From: Amnibacterium endophyticum
Lineage (GTDB): Bacteria > Actinomycetota > Actinomycetes > Actinomycetales > Microbacteriaceae
Direction of reading: 5' to 3'
DNA: 64,000 nucleotides
Assembly (NCBI RefSeq): GCF_042680685.1
Contig: NZ_JBHUEA010000001.1
Coordinates: 1-64,000, forward strand
This document shows positions 8,079 through 16,586 of this stretch, one piece after another. Position numbers and translations under genes: made by a program. The number at the start of each line of letters is the position of its first letter. The first letter of the stretch is position 1. A model generated the notes under the pieces. The model saw only the letters and a list, made by a program, of their open reading frames with translations, did not search any database and was not told where the DNA came from.

Positions 8079-8702
8079 TCAGGCCTCGGCGGCAGCCGGC
8101 TCCGCGTCCTCGGCGACCAGGTCGCCCTCGGCGGACTCGCCCTCGGCCTCGTTCTCGAGCGCCGTCTCGGACGGCGCGTTCGCCACGCCGACGACGAGCG
8201 CCTCCGGGTCGCCCGCGAGCTTCGCGCCGCGCGGCAGCTCGACCTGGCCGGCGGTCAGCTGGAAGCCGTCCTCCGCGCCCTCGATGTCGACCGTCAGGTG
8301 CTGCGGGATGCTCGTCGCCTCGACGGAGAGCAGCAGCGACGCGGAGTCGAGCGTCGCGACGGTGCCGCCGAGGGTCTCACCGGTGAGGACCACCGGCACC
8401 TCGACCTCGACGCGCTCGCCCGAGCGGACGACCAGCAGGTCGACGTGCTCGATGATCTGGCGCACCGGGTCCTTCTGCACGTCCTTGACCAGCGCGAGCT
8501 GGCCGCCCGACGGCAGGTCGAGGTCGAGCACCGCGTTCGCGCGGCGGACGATCAGCGACAGCTCGTGGCCCGGCAGGCTGATGTGCACCGGGTCGGTGCC
8601 GTGGCCGTACACCACGGCCGGGATGCGCCCCGCGGCGCGGAGCTTGCGGGCAGCGCCCTTGCCGAACGCGGTGCGCTCCTCGGCGTTGATCTTGTCGGCC
8701 AT
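8079..8702 (-). CDS. rplY: 50S ribosomal protein L25 / general stress protein Ctc
   Basis: A 207-residue protein of the long two-domain (TL5/Ctc) form of L25, which binds 5S rRNA. The N-terminal L25 core (residues ~1-95) shows GKGAARKLRAAGRIPAVVYG. The second beta-rich domain follows and the tail is acidic (EGESAEGDLVAEDAEP). ATG 8702 (MADKINAEER) is chosen because TGAGGAG lies just upstream; a longer in-frame extension to 8771 has no support. Upstream, 8799-8812 is a 14-bp GC palindrome and TACACT on the minus strand at 8839-8844 is a possible -10 box. Confidence 0.95.
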   Translation of the reverse strand: MADKINAEERTAFGKGAARKLRAAGRIPAVVYGHGTDPVHISLPGHELSLIVRRANAVLDLDLPSGGQLALVKDVQKDPVRQIIEHVDLLVVRSGERVEVEVPVVLTGETLGGTVATLDSASLLLSVEATSIPQHLTVDIEGAEDGFQLTAGQVELPRGAKLAGDPEALVVGVANAPSETALENEAEGESAEGDLVAEDAEPAAAEA

Positions 8703-8886
8703 GCCGGTCTCCTCAGCTGTAGCGGGCCGAGTGCCGGCCCCGTCGATCAGGTCGGCGCCCGACGCGGGCACGCCGGTGCGCCGCGTCGATCACGGACGGC
8801 GCGCATGCGCGCGTCCCTCGCCGAAGTCCAGCGGACGAGTGTACCGGAGGCTCGGGGTGCCGTCCGACGCTCGCGGATCCGGGAGG

Positions 8887-9399
8887 TCAGCGGGCGGCGA
8901 CGACGAGCGCGACGACCCGCTCGACCACGTCCGGCGCGGGGCCCTGCACCGGGACGGTGACACCGGGCTCGCTGCCGAGCAGCGGCTCGAGCGTCGCCAG
9001 CTGCGACTCGAGCAGCGACTCGGGCATGAAGTGGCCGCGCCGCGAGTGCATCCGCCGCACCAGCTCGTCGCGGGCGACGTCGAGCAGGACGAAGAACGCC
9101 TCCGGCTCCTCCGCGAGGATCCGCTGCCGGTACATCCGCTTCAGCGCAGAGCACGCCATCACCGGCGTGCGGCCCTCGGCGTGCGAGGCCGCCATCGCGC
9201 GGCCGACGGCGGTCAGCCAGGGCGCGCGGTCGACGTCGTCGAGCGGGACGCCTGCCGACATCTTCGCCACGTTGGACTCGGGGTGCAGGTCGTCCCCGTC
9301 GATGTACTCGCCGCCGTCGATCCGGGCCGCCAGGTGCTCCGCGACGGTCGACTTCCCCGATCCGGAGACCCCCATGATCACGAGCGGCGGCATCGGCAT
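8887..9399 (-). CDS. gntK: Gluconokinase
   Basis: A 170-residue GntK-type kinase that phosphorylates gluconate to 6-phosphogluconate. The P-loop is VSGSGKSTVAEHLA, followed by IDGDDLHPESNVAKMSAG, the gluconate-site signature of the family, and CSALKRMYRQRI. The product feeds 6-phosphogluconate dehydrogenase, which is encoded about 11 kb away. ATG 9399 or the second ATG at 9393 could start. No gluconate permease is adjacent. Confidence 0.93.
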   Translation of the reverse strand: MPMPPLVIMGVSGSGKSTVAEHLAARIDGGEYIDGDDLHPESNVAKMSAGVPLDDVDRAPWLTAVGRAMAASHAEGRTPVMACSALKRMYRQRILAEEPEAFFVLLDVARDELVRRMHSRRGHFMPESLLESQLATLEPLLGSEPGVTVPVQGPAPDVVERVVALVVAAR

Positions 9400-9550
9400 G
9401 GCCTCGACGCTAGCGAGCCGGCCTGGGCGCGCTCGCCGCGATCGGGGCGGTGCGCGGCCTGAAGTGGGGTCGCGGCCCGCACGGAGGGACTCCTAGCGTC
9501 GGTCATCCGTTCGGGCACCCACCCGGACGCACCGCGGCTGAACGGCACCC

Positions 9551-10957
9551 ATGGTCCTCGCGATCGAGACGAGCAGCGGATCGGCGAGCGCCGTCCGCGG
9601 GAGGACCCTGCGCGCATCCGTCGCCCCGGCGCCCGCGATCGCCGCGTCGTCGGCGCTCGGCGCCGGCCTCGCCGTGCTGGCCCTCGCTGTCGTCGCGCAG
9701 ACCGTGCTGCCGGAGCTGCGCAGCAGCCGCCTGCTGCTCGTCACGAGCGCGCTGGACGGCTGCATTGCGGGCTTCGCCGGGATGAAGGCGCACCGGCGGT
9801 TCGTCCGCGAGCGGCGCCTGCAGGACGCGGCGCTGTCCGTCGGGCTGCGACTGGTCGCCGTCGCCGCCCTCGCGGACGCGCTGCTGCGGGTCTTCGCCCT
9901 CGTGCTGCTGCTCGCGGCCGCCGTCCTCTGCATCGTCGCCGCCGCCTGCATCGCCATCGCCGGCTGCGCGCCGACCGCGCTGCGATCGCGCCGCGCGAGC
10001 CCCCGGGCCGTGCTGCTCGCCCTGCCGGCGCTCGCGCTGGTGCCCGCGGTCGCAGCGGCGCTCGTCGCCCCGCTCGACCCGGACGGCGACGGCGCCCCGC
10101 TCGAGCTCGTCGTCCCCGGGCTCGACTGGCTGCGCCCCGTGGACGCCGTGCTGGGCGTCCTGCTCGTGGTGGCCGCGACCGGGTTCCGGCTGCGCGGAGC
10201 GCGGGAGCGCGACCCCTTCCTGCAGCTCCTCGGCGCCGCCTTCGTGCTCGGGGCCGCGGCCCGCTTCGACCTCCTGCTGTTCCCGGAGCAGCGCGCCGAC
10301 CTCGTCTCGGCGGCCCAGGTGCTGCAGACGGCGGCGTTCGCGCTGGTACTCGTCGCCGCGTCGCGCGAGTCGCGCGCCTACTGGTCCCACCGGGTCGAGC
10401 TGTCGGTGGTCGAGGACCGTCGCCGGATCGCGCGGGAGCTGCACGACGGCGTGCTGCAGGAGCTCGCCTTCGTGCGCGCCGAGGCCGCCGCGCTGCCCGG
10501 CGCGAGCGCGGACCGCATCGTGCACGCGGCGGACCGCGCGCTCGACGAGTCCCGCGGCGCGGTGCACGCGCTCGGCGCCCGGGGCGACGACCGCCTCGAC
10601 GAGGCGGTGCGGCTCGCGCTCGCCGAGATGGCGACGCGGCACGGCTTCCGGCTCGCGCTGGACGCGGACGCCCTGCCCGCCGCGTGCGACGACGAACGGC
10701 ACGCCGTGCTGCGCATCGCCCGCGAGGCCGCCGGCAACGCCGTCCGCCGCGGAGGCGCGCGCACCGTCCACGTCGTGCTGCGGGGCGGCGCGGAGCGCCT
10801 GCTCGAGATGCGGGACGACGGCTGCGGGTTCGATCCCGCGGCACCGACCTCGGGCTACGGGCTGCGCAGCATGGCGGAGCGCGCCCGGGCGCTCGGGGGC
10901 CGCTGCGACGTCGACTCGGCTCCCGGCCGGGGCACGACCGTGCGGGTCGTCTGGTGA
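9551..10957 (+). CDS. Membrane sensor histidine kinase (NarL-type, HisKA_3)
   Basis: A 468-residue two-component sensor. The first ~270 residues form about eight hydrophobic helices with no recognisable extracellular domain. The HisKA_3 dimerisation box RRRIARELHDGVLQEL carries the phospho-accepting His, and the HATPase domain shows NAVRRGG and DDGCGFDP with GLRSMAERARALGG. Its stop overlaps the start of the response regulator (GTGA), so the two are co-translated. Position directly upstream of the pilus operon suggests, but does not prove, that it controls the pili. The signal sensed is unknown. Confidence 0.9.
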   Translation: MVLAIETSSGSASAVRGRTLRASVAPAPAIAASSALGAGLAVLALAVVAQTVLPELRSSRLLLVTSALDGCIAGFAGMKAHRRFVRERRLQDAALSVGLRLVAVAALADALLRVFALVLLLAAAVLCIVAAACIAIAGCAPTALRSRRASPRAVLLALPALALVPAVAAALVAPLDPDGDGAPLELVVPGLDWLRPVDAVLGVLLVVAATGFRLRGARERDPFLQLLGAAFVLGAAARFDLLLFPEQRADLVSAAQVLQTAAFALVLVAASRESRAYWSHRVELSVVEDRRRIARELHDGVLQELAFVRAEAAALPGASADRIVHAADRALDESRGAVHALGARGDDRLDEAVRLALAEMATRHGFRLALDADALPAACDDERHAVLRIAREAAGNAVRRGGARTVHVVLRGGAERLLEMRDDGCGFDPAAPTSGYGLRSMAERARALGGRCDVDSAPGRGTTVRVVW

Positions 10958-11613
10958 CCGCCGCGCTGCGGGTCGTCGTCGCGGACGACCACGTCCCCTT
11001 CCGCGACCGGGTGCGCGACGCGCTCGTCGACGCGGGGATCGACGTGGTCGGCGAGGCCGGCGACGCCGGCGACGCGCACGCCCTCACGATCGCGAGCGCC
11101 CCCGACGCGGTGCTGCTCGACGTCCACATGCCGGGCGGCGGGATCCGTGCGGCACGCCGCATCGCCGCCGAGGCGCCCGACGTGGCGGTGGTGATGCTCA
11201 CCCAGTCCGACGACGACGACGACCTGTTCGACTCGATCCGGGCGGGCGCGGCCGGCTACGTCCTGAAGAACGTCGACCCCGCCGCGCTGCCGGGCGCGCT
11301 CCGCCGCGCCATCGCGGGCGAGGCGGCGATGACGCCGCGCCTCGTCGCCCGGGTCCTCGACGAGTTCCGGAACCCGCGCCAGCGCCTCTTCGCGCGCGGC
11401 TCCGCCGCCGCGGCCCGCCTGAGCGCGCGCGAGTGGGACGTGATGACGATGCTCGCCGACGGCCGCAGCACCGACGAGGTCGCCGCAGCCCTGTTCCTCT
11501 CGCCGACGACGGTGCGGGTGCACGTGTCGTCCGTGCTGAAGAAGCTGCAGGTCAAGGACCGCGAGAGCGCCTTCGCGCTGCTGCGGCAGGCGCCGGCCCG
11601 CCGCGCCGGCTGA
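10954..11613 (+). CDS. LuxR/NarL-family response regulator
   Basis: A 219-residue partner of the upstream kinase. The receiver domain has the acidic pair ADDH near residue 10, the phospho-acceptor in LLDVHMPG and the Lys in GYVLKNVDP. The C-terminal LuxR HTH reads LSAREWDVMTMLADGRSTDEVAAAL (given here as its span, about residues 151-205, with TTVRVHVSSVLKKL as recognition helix). GTG 10954 overlaps the kinase stop. The inverted repeats at 11763-11790 and 11833-11854, just before the pilin gene, are candidate targets. Confidence 0.92.
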   Translation: MTAALRVVVADDHVPFRDRVRDALVDAGIDVVGEAGDAGDAHALTIASAPDAVLLDVHMPGGGIRAARRIAAEAPDVAVVMLTQSDDDDDLFDSIRAGAAGYVLKNVDPAALPGALRRAIAGEAAMTPRLVARVLDEFRNPRQRLFARGSAAAARLSAREWDVMTMLADGRSTDEVAAALFLSPTTVRVHVSSVLKKLQVKDRESAFALLRQAPARRAG

Positions 11614-11762
11614 TCCGGCCTCGTCGAGGCTCACCCGCCCGGGCGCACCAGGGCGCCCGACGCGGCTCGTCGACGCCGCCGCGGCGCTCGGACGAGCACG
11701 CACGCGTGCGCCGCGACGCCGGCAGGGATGACCTCCCCACTGCCGCGCAAACCATTTTTGAA

Positions 11763-11790
11763 TGCGGACAGAACAGGGGTTCTGTCCGCA
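11763..11790. promoter_or_regulatory. Inverted repeat upstream of the Flp pilin gene (candidate operator or attenuator)
   Basis: Perfect 11-bp arms TGCGGACAGAA / TTCTGTCCGCA around a 6-base spacer, in a locally AT-richer patch beginning ACCATTTTTGAATG. It lies in the 336-bp gap between the response regulator and the pilin gene. It could be the terminator of the two-component operon or a binding site for its regulator; the sequence alone does not decide. Confidence 0.55.
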
Positions 11791-11832
11791 TAGCAGCAAC
11801 GATTTCTCCTCGCAAGATCGGATTGCCCGTTC

Positions 11833-11854
11833 CGCGTTCAAACCTCTGAACGCG
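11833..11854. promoter_or_regulatory. Second inverted repeat upstream of the pilin gene
   Basis: CGCGTTCA-N6-TGAACGCG, perfect 8-bp arms, about 96 bp before the pilin start. Size and spacing suit a dimeric regulator site. The rest of 11614-11949 holds no gene that I can support. Confidence 0.45.
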
Positions 11855-11949
11855 ACCGTCCTCGCCGCCCTCCGCGCTCCTAGCGTGGCTCTCGCCCGAT
11901 CCGTCCGGAAGCGGGCGAACCCGCTCCACGAGGAAGAGGAAGTCCCGCC

Positions 11950-12132
11950 ATGACGAAGCACCTGGTCGCCCTGCAGGCCCTGCTGAACAGCCTGCGAACC
12001 GATGACGAGGGCGCGACGGCCGTCGAGTACGGCCTGATCGTGTCGCTCATCGCCATCTTCATCATCGGCGCGGTCACCGCGGTGGGCGTCGCGCTGAACG
12101 GCCTGTTCACCGACGTCTCCACGTCGCTCTGA
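11950..12132 (+). CDS. flp: Flp/Fap-type pilin
   Basis: A 60-residue major pilin precursor of a Tad pilus. A short basic leader ends at Gly21, followed by ATAVEYGLIVSLIAIFI, the class III prepilin motif with Glu at +5 and the following Tyr. The helix then continues to a short C-terminus. An AGGAAG site precedes the ATG. A strong hairpin lies directly downstream. The prepilin peptidase needed for cleavage is not in this window. Confidence 0.95.
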   Translation: MTKHLVALQALLNSLRTDDEGATAVEYGLIVSLIAIFIIGAVTAVGVALNGLFTDVSTSL

Positions 12133-12145
12133 TCGCACCGCCCCG

Positions 12146-12174
12146 GGGGCCGGCGGCGGTCCGCCGCCGGCCCC
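12146..12174 (+). terminator. Strong hairpin between pilin and tadE
   Basis: A 14-bp perfect GC stem (GGGGCCGGCGGCGG and its complement) with a minimal loop, placed between the pilin stop and tadE. No T-run follows. Within an operon it would act as a partial terminator or mRNA stabiliser, which would let pilin be made in excess of the machinery. Confidence 0.6.
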
Positions 12175-12193
12175 GGACCCTGGAGGCAGAGCC

Positions 12194-12580
12194 ATGCGAG
12201 ACCGGCTGCACGACGACCGCGGCGCCGCCGCCGTCGAGTTCGCGCTGATCTTCTCGCTGATCCTCGCCCCGCTCACCGTCGGCGTCCTCGAGTACGGCCG
12301 TGCCTACGCCGCACAGCTGACGGTGACCAACGCGGCCCGGGTCGCCGCCCGCTCGCTCGTCGTCACCGGCAGCGCGACGCAGGCCCGACTCGCCGCCGTC
12401 ACGGCCGCGGTCGGCCTTCCGAACCCGGCGGCGATCTCCGTCGCCGGCCTCGTGCCCTGCCCGACCGACGGGACGACGCCCACCCGCACCGTCACCGTCA
12501 CCTACGCCCTGCCGTCCCTCACCGGCCTCTTCCCCGCGACCAGCCCCCGAGGAACAGGAGCGATGCTGTGCAACAGCTGA
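12194..12580 (+). CDS. TadE-like minor pseudopilin
   Basis: A 128-residue protein with a prepilin-like N-terminus: DDRGAAAVEFALIFSLIL has the Gly at -1 and Glu at +5, then one hydrophobic helix and a small globular C-terminus. TadE proteins are minor components needed for Tad pilus assembly. Its end overlaps the next start by 13 bases, so the two are translationally coupled. A GGAGGC site precedes the ATG. Confidence 0.9.
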   Translation: MRDRLHDDRGAAAVEFALIFSLILAPLTVGVLEYGRAYAAQLTVTNAARVAARSLVVTGSATQARLAAVTAAVGLPNPAAISVAGLVPCPTDGTTPTRTVTVTYALPSLTGLFPATSPRGTGAMLCNS

Positions 12581-13614
12581 CCAGGCGCCGCCTCGAGGAC
12601 GACGAGGGCGCCGCCGCCGTGGTGATGGCGATCCTCATGATCCCGGTGCTCGGCATCGCCGCGCTCGCGATCGACGCCGGGGCGCTCTACGCGGAGAAGG
12701 CCGGCCTGCAGAACGGCGCCGACGCCGCCGCGGTCGCGATCGCCGCGCGCTGCGCGAAGGGCCTGCCCACCTGCAGCACCACCGCGTACGGCTCCGACGT
12801 CACGGCCGTCGCGAACGCGAACGACCCCGTGGACGGGCTGCAGTCCATCGTCTCGGTCACCCGCCCGACCGCGAGGTCCGTGCGGGTGACGACCGGGACG
12901 CGCACCGCCGACGGCGCCGGCATCGCCCACCCGTTCCTGACCGCGATGAACGCGATGCTCGGCACGCCCGACCGGCCCGCGACCTCGCTGAGAGCCACCG
13001 CGACCGCGAGCTGGTCCTCCCCCGGCGCCGCGGACGGCGTCCTGCCGCTCGCCTTCTCACTCTGCGGCGTGCAGAGCGCGCTGCTCGGCGGCACGAAGAT
13101 GCTGCTGCGCTCCGACCAGAACAACGGGACGCCGGCCTGCCTCGCGGCCGACGGCCACCCCATCGCCGGCGGCTTCGGCTGGCTCGCGACCAACGGCACC
13201 TGCAGGGCGACGATCAAGGCGGGCGACCTCGTCGCGAGCGACCAGGGCAACGACCTGCCCAGCGTCTGCAGCGGGCTGCTGAGCCCCCACTCGCTCATCG
13301 GCCGCGTCGTGCAGGTGCCGGTCTTCGACTGCGCCGCCGCCGCCGACGGCACCTGCCTCTCCGTGATCGGCCAGCACACCGGCACGCAGAGCAGCGACCG
13401 CTACCGCATCTACGGCTTCGCCGCCTTCCGCGTCACCGGACACCGCCTGTCCGGCTCCGACAGCGCCACCGACCCCTCCTTCCTCGGCGCGCTGCGCTGC
13501 ACCGGCAACTGCCGCGGCCTGCAGGGCACCTTCATCCGCTGGAGCTTCACCGACCCCTCCCCCGCCATCCCCGGCCCGGACCTCGGCGCGTCCGTCGTCC
13601 GCCTGAGCGAGTGA
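12568..13614 (+). CDS. TadG-like pilus-locus protein with Flp-type N-terminus
   Basis: A 348-residue protein. DDEGAAAVVMAILMIPVLGIAALAIDAG is described here as residues 11-38: a TadE/TadG-type membrane anchor in which the usual +5 Glu is Val. The rest is a Cys-containing extracellular domain with no von Willebrand signature that I can see. The motif DAGALYAEKAGLQNGADAAA is typical of the Tad-locus pilus assembly TadG N-terminus. GTG 12568 overlaps tadE. Role inferred from position: pilus assembly or anchoring. Confidence 0.82.
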   Translation: MQQLTRRRLEDDEGAAAVVMAILMIPVLGIAALAIDAGALYAEKAGLQNGADAAAVAIAARCAKGLPTCSTTAYGSDVTAVANANDPVDGLQSIVSVTRPTARSVRVTTGTRTADGAGIAHPFLTAMNAMLGTPDRPATSLRATATASWSSPGAADGVLPLAFSLCGVQSALLGGTKMLLRSDQNNGTPACLAADGHPIAGGFGWLATNGTCRATIKAGDLVASDQGNDLPSVCSGLLSPHSLIGRVVQVPVFDCAAAADGTCLSVIGQHTGTQSSDRYRIYGFAAFRVTGHRLSGSDSATDPSFLGALRCTGNCRGLQGTFIRWSFTDPSPAIPGPDLGASVVRLSE

Positions 13615-13621
13615 GGACCCC

Positions 13622-14359
13622 ATGAGGACCCGGATCATCGGCATCGTGCTCACCGCGGTGCTCGCGCTCGGTGGCGCCCTCGCGCTGACCGGCTGGGTGC
13701 GCGGCGCCGACGCGCGCGCCCTCGCGGGCGCAGAGCCCGTCCGCGCCTACGTCGCCGCGCGCGCCGTGCCGAAGGGCACCGAGGGCGCGGCCGTCCGCGC
13801 CTTCCTCGAGGTGCGGGAGATCCCCGCCGCGGCCGCCGTCGAGGGCCGGGTGACGGACCTGGCACGGCTCGACGGGCTCGTGACCAACAGCCGCATCGAG
13901 GCGGGCGAGCAGGTGCTGCAGGCCCGCTTCAGCGACCCGGCCGCCGCGAAGGCGAAGGCCGAGCAGCTGCCGAAGGGGACGCAGGCGGTGACCGTGAAGC
14001 TGCCGATCGAGCAGGCCGTCGGCGGGACCCTCAAGGCAGGCGACCGGGTCGGGGTCGTGATCACCGACGGCGAGGCGCTCGCGGACGCGGTCGCCCAGCA
14101 GCGGCTGCACGACGTCCCCGTGCTCGCCGTCCAGGCGGGCGCCGAGGTCGCGCCGTCCGGCGGGAAGCCGGCCGACCAGCAGCCGGCCGACGTGCAGCTG
14201 ATCACCCTGGCGCTCGACGGCCAGGACGTGACGACCCTGGTGTGGGGTCAGAAGTGGGGCACCGTGTGGCTCAGCCGTGAGACCGACGAGTCCGAGGACG
14301 GCACCGCCGGCGTGCGGCGCGGCACCTGCACCTCGCGGTGCGAGGCGGTGCACCGGTGA
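13622..14359 (+). CDS. cpaB: CpaB/RcpC-type Flp pilus assembly protein
   Basis: A 245-residue protein with one N-terminal membrane helix and a SAF domain (VPKGTEGAAVRAFLEVREIP, then SRIEAGEQVLQARF), followed by the RcpC domain. In Gram-negatives CpaB works with the secretin. Here, with no secretin in the locus, it is probably a cell-wall-side assembly factor. The C-terminus (RRGTCTSRCEAVHR) has two cysteines. Its stop overlaps the start of cpaE by GTGA. Confidence 0.88.
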   Translation: MRTRIIGIVLTAVLALGGALALTGWVRGADARALAGAEPVRAYVAARAVPKGTEGAAVRAFLEVREIPAAAAVEGRVTDLARLDGLVTNSRIEAGEQVLQARFSDPAAAKAKAEQLPKGTQAVTVKLPIEQAVGGTLKAGDRVGVVITDGEALADAVAQQRLHDVPVLAVQAGAEVAPSGGKPADQQPADVQLITLALDGQDVTTLVWGQKWGTVWLSRETDESEDGTAGVRRGTCTSRCEAVHR

Positions 14360-15174
14360 CCGCGGTCCTGCCCGCGGCGCCCGCCGCACTCGAGCCGCCG
14401 GTGGAGGAGCCGACGGAGGGCCGCCTGCTCGCGGTGCTGTCGCCGAAGGGCGGCGTCGGCAAGACGACGCTGGCCGCCTCGGTCGCCGCCGCGCTCGCCG
14501 CCGACCACCCGGGCGGCGTCGTGCTCGTGGACGCGGACCTGCAGTTCGGCGACGTCGCCGCGGTGCTCGACATGGAGCCGGAGCGGACGCTGCCGGACCT
14601 CGTGGCGGGGCCGATCGGGCATGACGACCTCATCCTGAAGACCCTCCTCGAGCAGCACGCGAGCGGGCCGTTCGTCGTCTGCGGCGCGCGCTCGCCGGAG
14701 GAGGGCGACCGGGTCTCGCCGGAGCAGCTCGGCGCCCTGCTCAGCGGGCTGCGGCGCGGCTTCCGCTGGGTCGTGGTCGACACGACGCCGGCCCTCGGCG
14801 AGCACACGCTGGCCGTCCTCGACCGTGCGAGCGACGCGCTCGCCGTCTCGTCGCTGAGCGTGCCCGGGCTGCGGGCGCTCCGCACCGAGCTGGCGGTGCT
14901 CACCCGCATCGGGTTCCGGCCGCGGACCCTGACCTGCGTGCTGAACCAGGTCGGCCCGGCGGCCGGGCTGACCGAGGCGGACGCGGCCCGCATCCTCGAG
15001 CGGCGGATCGACGCCGTCGTCCCGCACTCGCGCGCCGTCGCCGTCGCGACGAACCGGGGCGTGCCCGTGGTCGTCGAGCGACCGCGCGACCGGGCCTCCC
15101 GGGCGATCGCCCGCCTCGTGAAGCACCTGGACGGGGCGGCGACGCGCCGGACCGCGGGCGGGAGCCGGGCATGA
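14356..15174 (+). CDS. cpaE: CpaE/TadZ-like ParA-superfamily ATPase
   Basis: A 272-residue deviant-Walker ATPase. SPKGGVGKTTLAASVA is the P-loop, VLVDADLQFGDVAAVLD the Walker A' segment and VVVDTTPALGEHTLAVLD Walker B. TadZ/CpaE proteins mark the cell position where the Tad machine is built. GTG 14356 is chosen for its overlap with the cpaB stop. It lacks a long N-terminal receiver-like domain, so it is the short form. It overlaps cpaF by four bases. Confidence 0.9.
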   Translation: MTAVLPAAPAALEPPVEEPTEGRLLAVLSPKGGVGKTTLAASVAAALAADHPGGVVLVDADLQFGDVAAVLDMEPERTLPDLVAGPIGHDDLILKTLLEQHASGPFVVCGARSPEEGDRVSPEQLGALLSGLRRGFRWVVVDTTPALGEHTLAVLDRASDALAVSSLSVPGLRALRTELAVLTRIGFRPRTLTCVLNQVGPAAGLTEADAARILERRIDAVVPHSRAVAVATNRGVPVVVERPRDRASRAIARLVKHLDGAATRRTAGGSRA

Positions 15175-16586
15175 GCCTCACCGACCGCCTCACCGACCGC
15201 CTCGGCGGGCACCGGCCCGAGCGTCCCGCCGCGCCGGCCGCCCCGCCGCGCGCGCCGCGGCCCGTCCGCAGGATCGAGCCCGAGGCGGGCCCCGTCGCCG
15301 TCCGCCCGGTCGACCCGCTCGCGGAGTTCAAGGAGCGCGCGGCGCAGCAGCTCTTCGAGCGCATCGGCGCCCGGATGAACGATGCGGGGCTCTCGGAGCA
15401 GCAGCTGCACGCGATCGCCCGCGACGAGCTGGTGCGGATCGTCGAGGACGAGCAGGTGCCGCTCACGCCCGCAGAGCGCGCGGTGCTGCTCGACGAGATC
15501 GCCGCGGACGTGCTCGGGCTCGGCCCCCTCGAGCGCCTGCTCGACGACGTCGACGTGAGCGAGATCATGGTGAACGGCCCCGACCGCATCTACGTCGAGC
15601 GGTCGGGCCGGCTCCAGCTCGAGCCCGCGTCGTTCACCGGCGAGCGGCAGCTGCGCCGCGTGATCGAGCGCATAGTCTCCCGCGTCGGCCGCCGCATCGA
15701 CGAGTCCTCGCCCCTGGTGGACGCGCGGCTCGCGGACGGGTCCCGCGTGAACGCGGTCATCCCGCCGCTCGCGGTCGGCGGGTCCTGCCTGACCATCCGC
15801 AAGTTCGCCGCGCAGCCGCTCACGGTGCAGGACCTGATCCGGCTCGGCACGATGAGCGAGGACATGGCGATGCTGCTCGACGCCTGCGTCGCCGCGCGGC
15901 TGAACGTCATCGTCTCCGGGGGCACCGGCACCGGCAAGACGACCCTGCTGAACGTGCTCAGCTCGTACATCCCGGAGACCGAGCGGATCGTCACGATCGA
16001 GGACGCGGTCGAGCTGCAGCTGCAGCAGGAGCACGTCGTCCGGCTCGAGTCGCGGCCGCCGAACATCGAGGGTCGCGGCGAGGTGACGATCCGCGACCTC
16101 GTGCGGAACGCGCTGCGGATGCGGCCCGACCGCATCGTCGTCGGCGAGTGCCGCGGCGGCGAGACGCTCGACATGCTGCAGGCGATGAACACAGGCCACG
16201 AGGGCTCGATCTCGACGGTGCACGCGAACTCGCCGCGGGACGCGATCGCGCGCCTCGAGACGCTCGTGCTGATGGCGGGCATGGACCTGCCGCTCCGCGC
16301 GATCCGGGAGCAGATCGCCTCCGCGGTCGACCTGATCGTGCAGGTCAGCAGGCTGCGGGACGGCACCCGGCGCATCACGCGCATCACCGAGGTGCAGGGG
16401 ATGGAGACCGACGTCGTCACCCTGCAGGACGCCTTCGTCTTCGACCACCGTGCCGGCGTCGACGCGAGCGGCCGCGTGCTCGGGCTCGCGATGCCGACCG
16501 GGGTGCGGCCGCGGTTCGTCGAGCGCTTCGCCGACGCGGGCATCTCGGTGCCCGCGCACGTCTTCGGGCTGGACGCGGCGCGATGA
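15171..16586 (+). CDS. cpaF: CpaF/TadA-type secretion ATPase
   Basis: A 471-residue hexameric ATPase that powers Tad pilus assembly. After a Pro/Arg-rich start and an all-helical N-domain come VSEIMVNGPDRIYVERSG and the motor core: Walker A VSGGTGTGKTTLLNVLSS, the Asp box TIEDAVELQL, Walker B RPDRIVVGECRGGE, and the His box HEGSISTVHANSP. Complete by length. ATG overlaps cpaE (ATGA). Confidence 0.96.
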   Translation: MSLTDRLTDRLGGHRPERPAAPAAPPRAPRPVRRIEPEAGPVAVRPVDPLAEFKERAAQQLFERIGARMNDAGLSEQQLHAIARDELVRIVEDEQVPLTPAERAVLLDEIAADVLGLGPLERLLDDVDVSEIMVNGPDRIYVERSGRLQLEPASFTGERQLRRVIERIVSRVGRRIDESSPLVDARLADGSRVNAVIPPLAVGGSCLTIRKFAAQPLTVQDLIRLGTMSEDMAMLLDACVAARLNVIVSGGTGTGKTTLLNVLSSYIPETERIVTIEDAVELQLQQEHVVRLESRPPNIEGRGEVTIRDLVRNALRMRPDRIVVGECRGGETLDMLQAMNTGHEGSISTVHANSPRDAIARLETLVLMAGMDLPLRAIREQIASAVDLIVQVSRLRDGTRRITRITEVQGMETDVVTLQDAFVFDHRAGVDASGRVLGLAMPTGVRPRFVERFADAGISVPAHVFGLDAAR

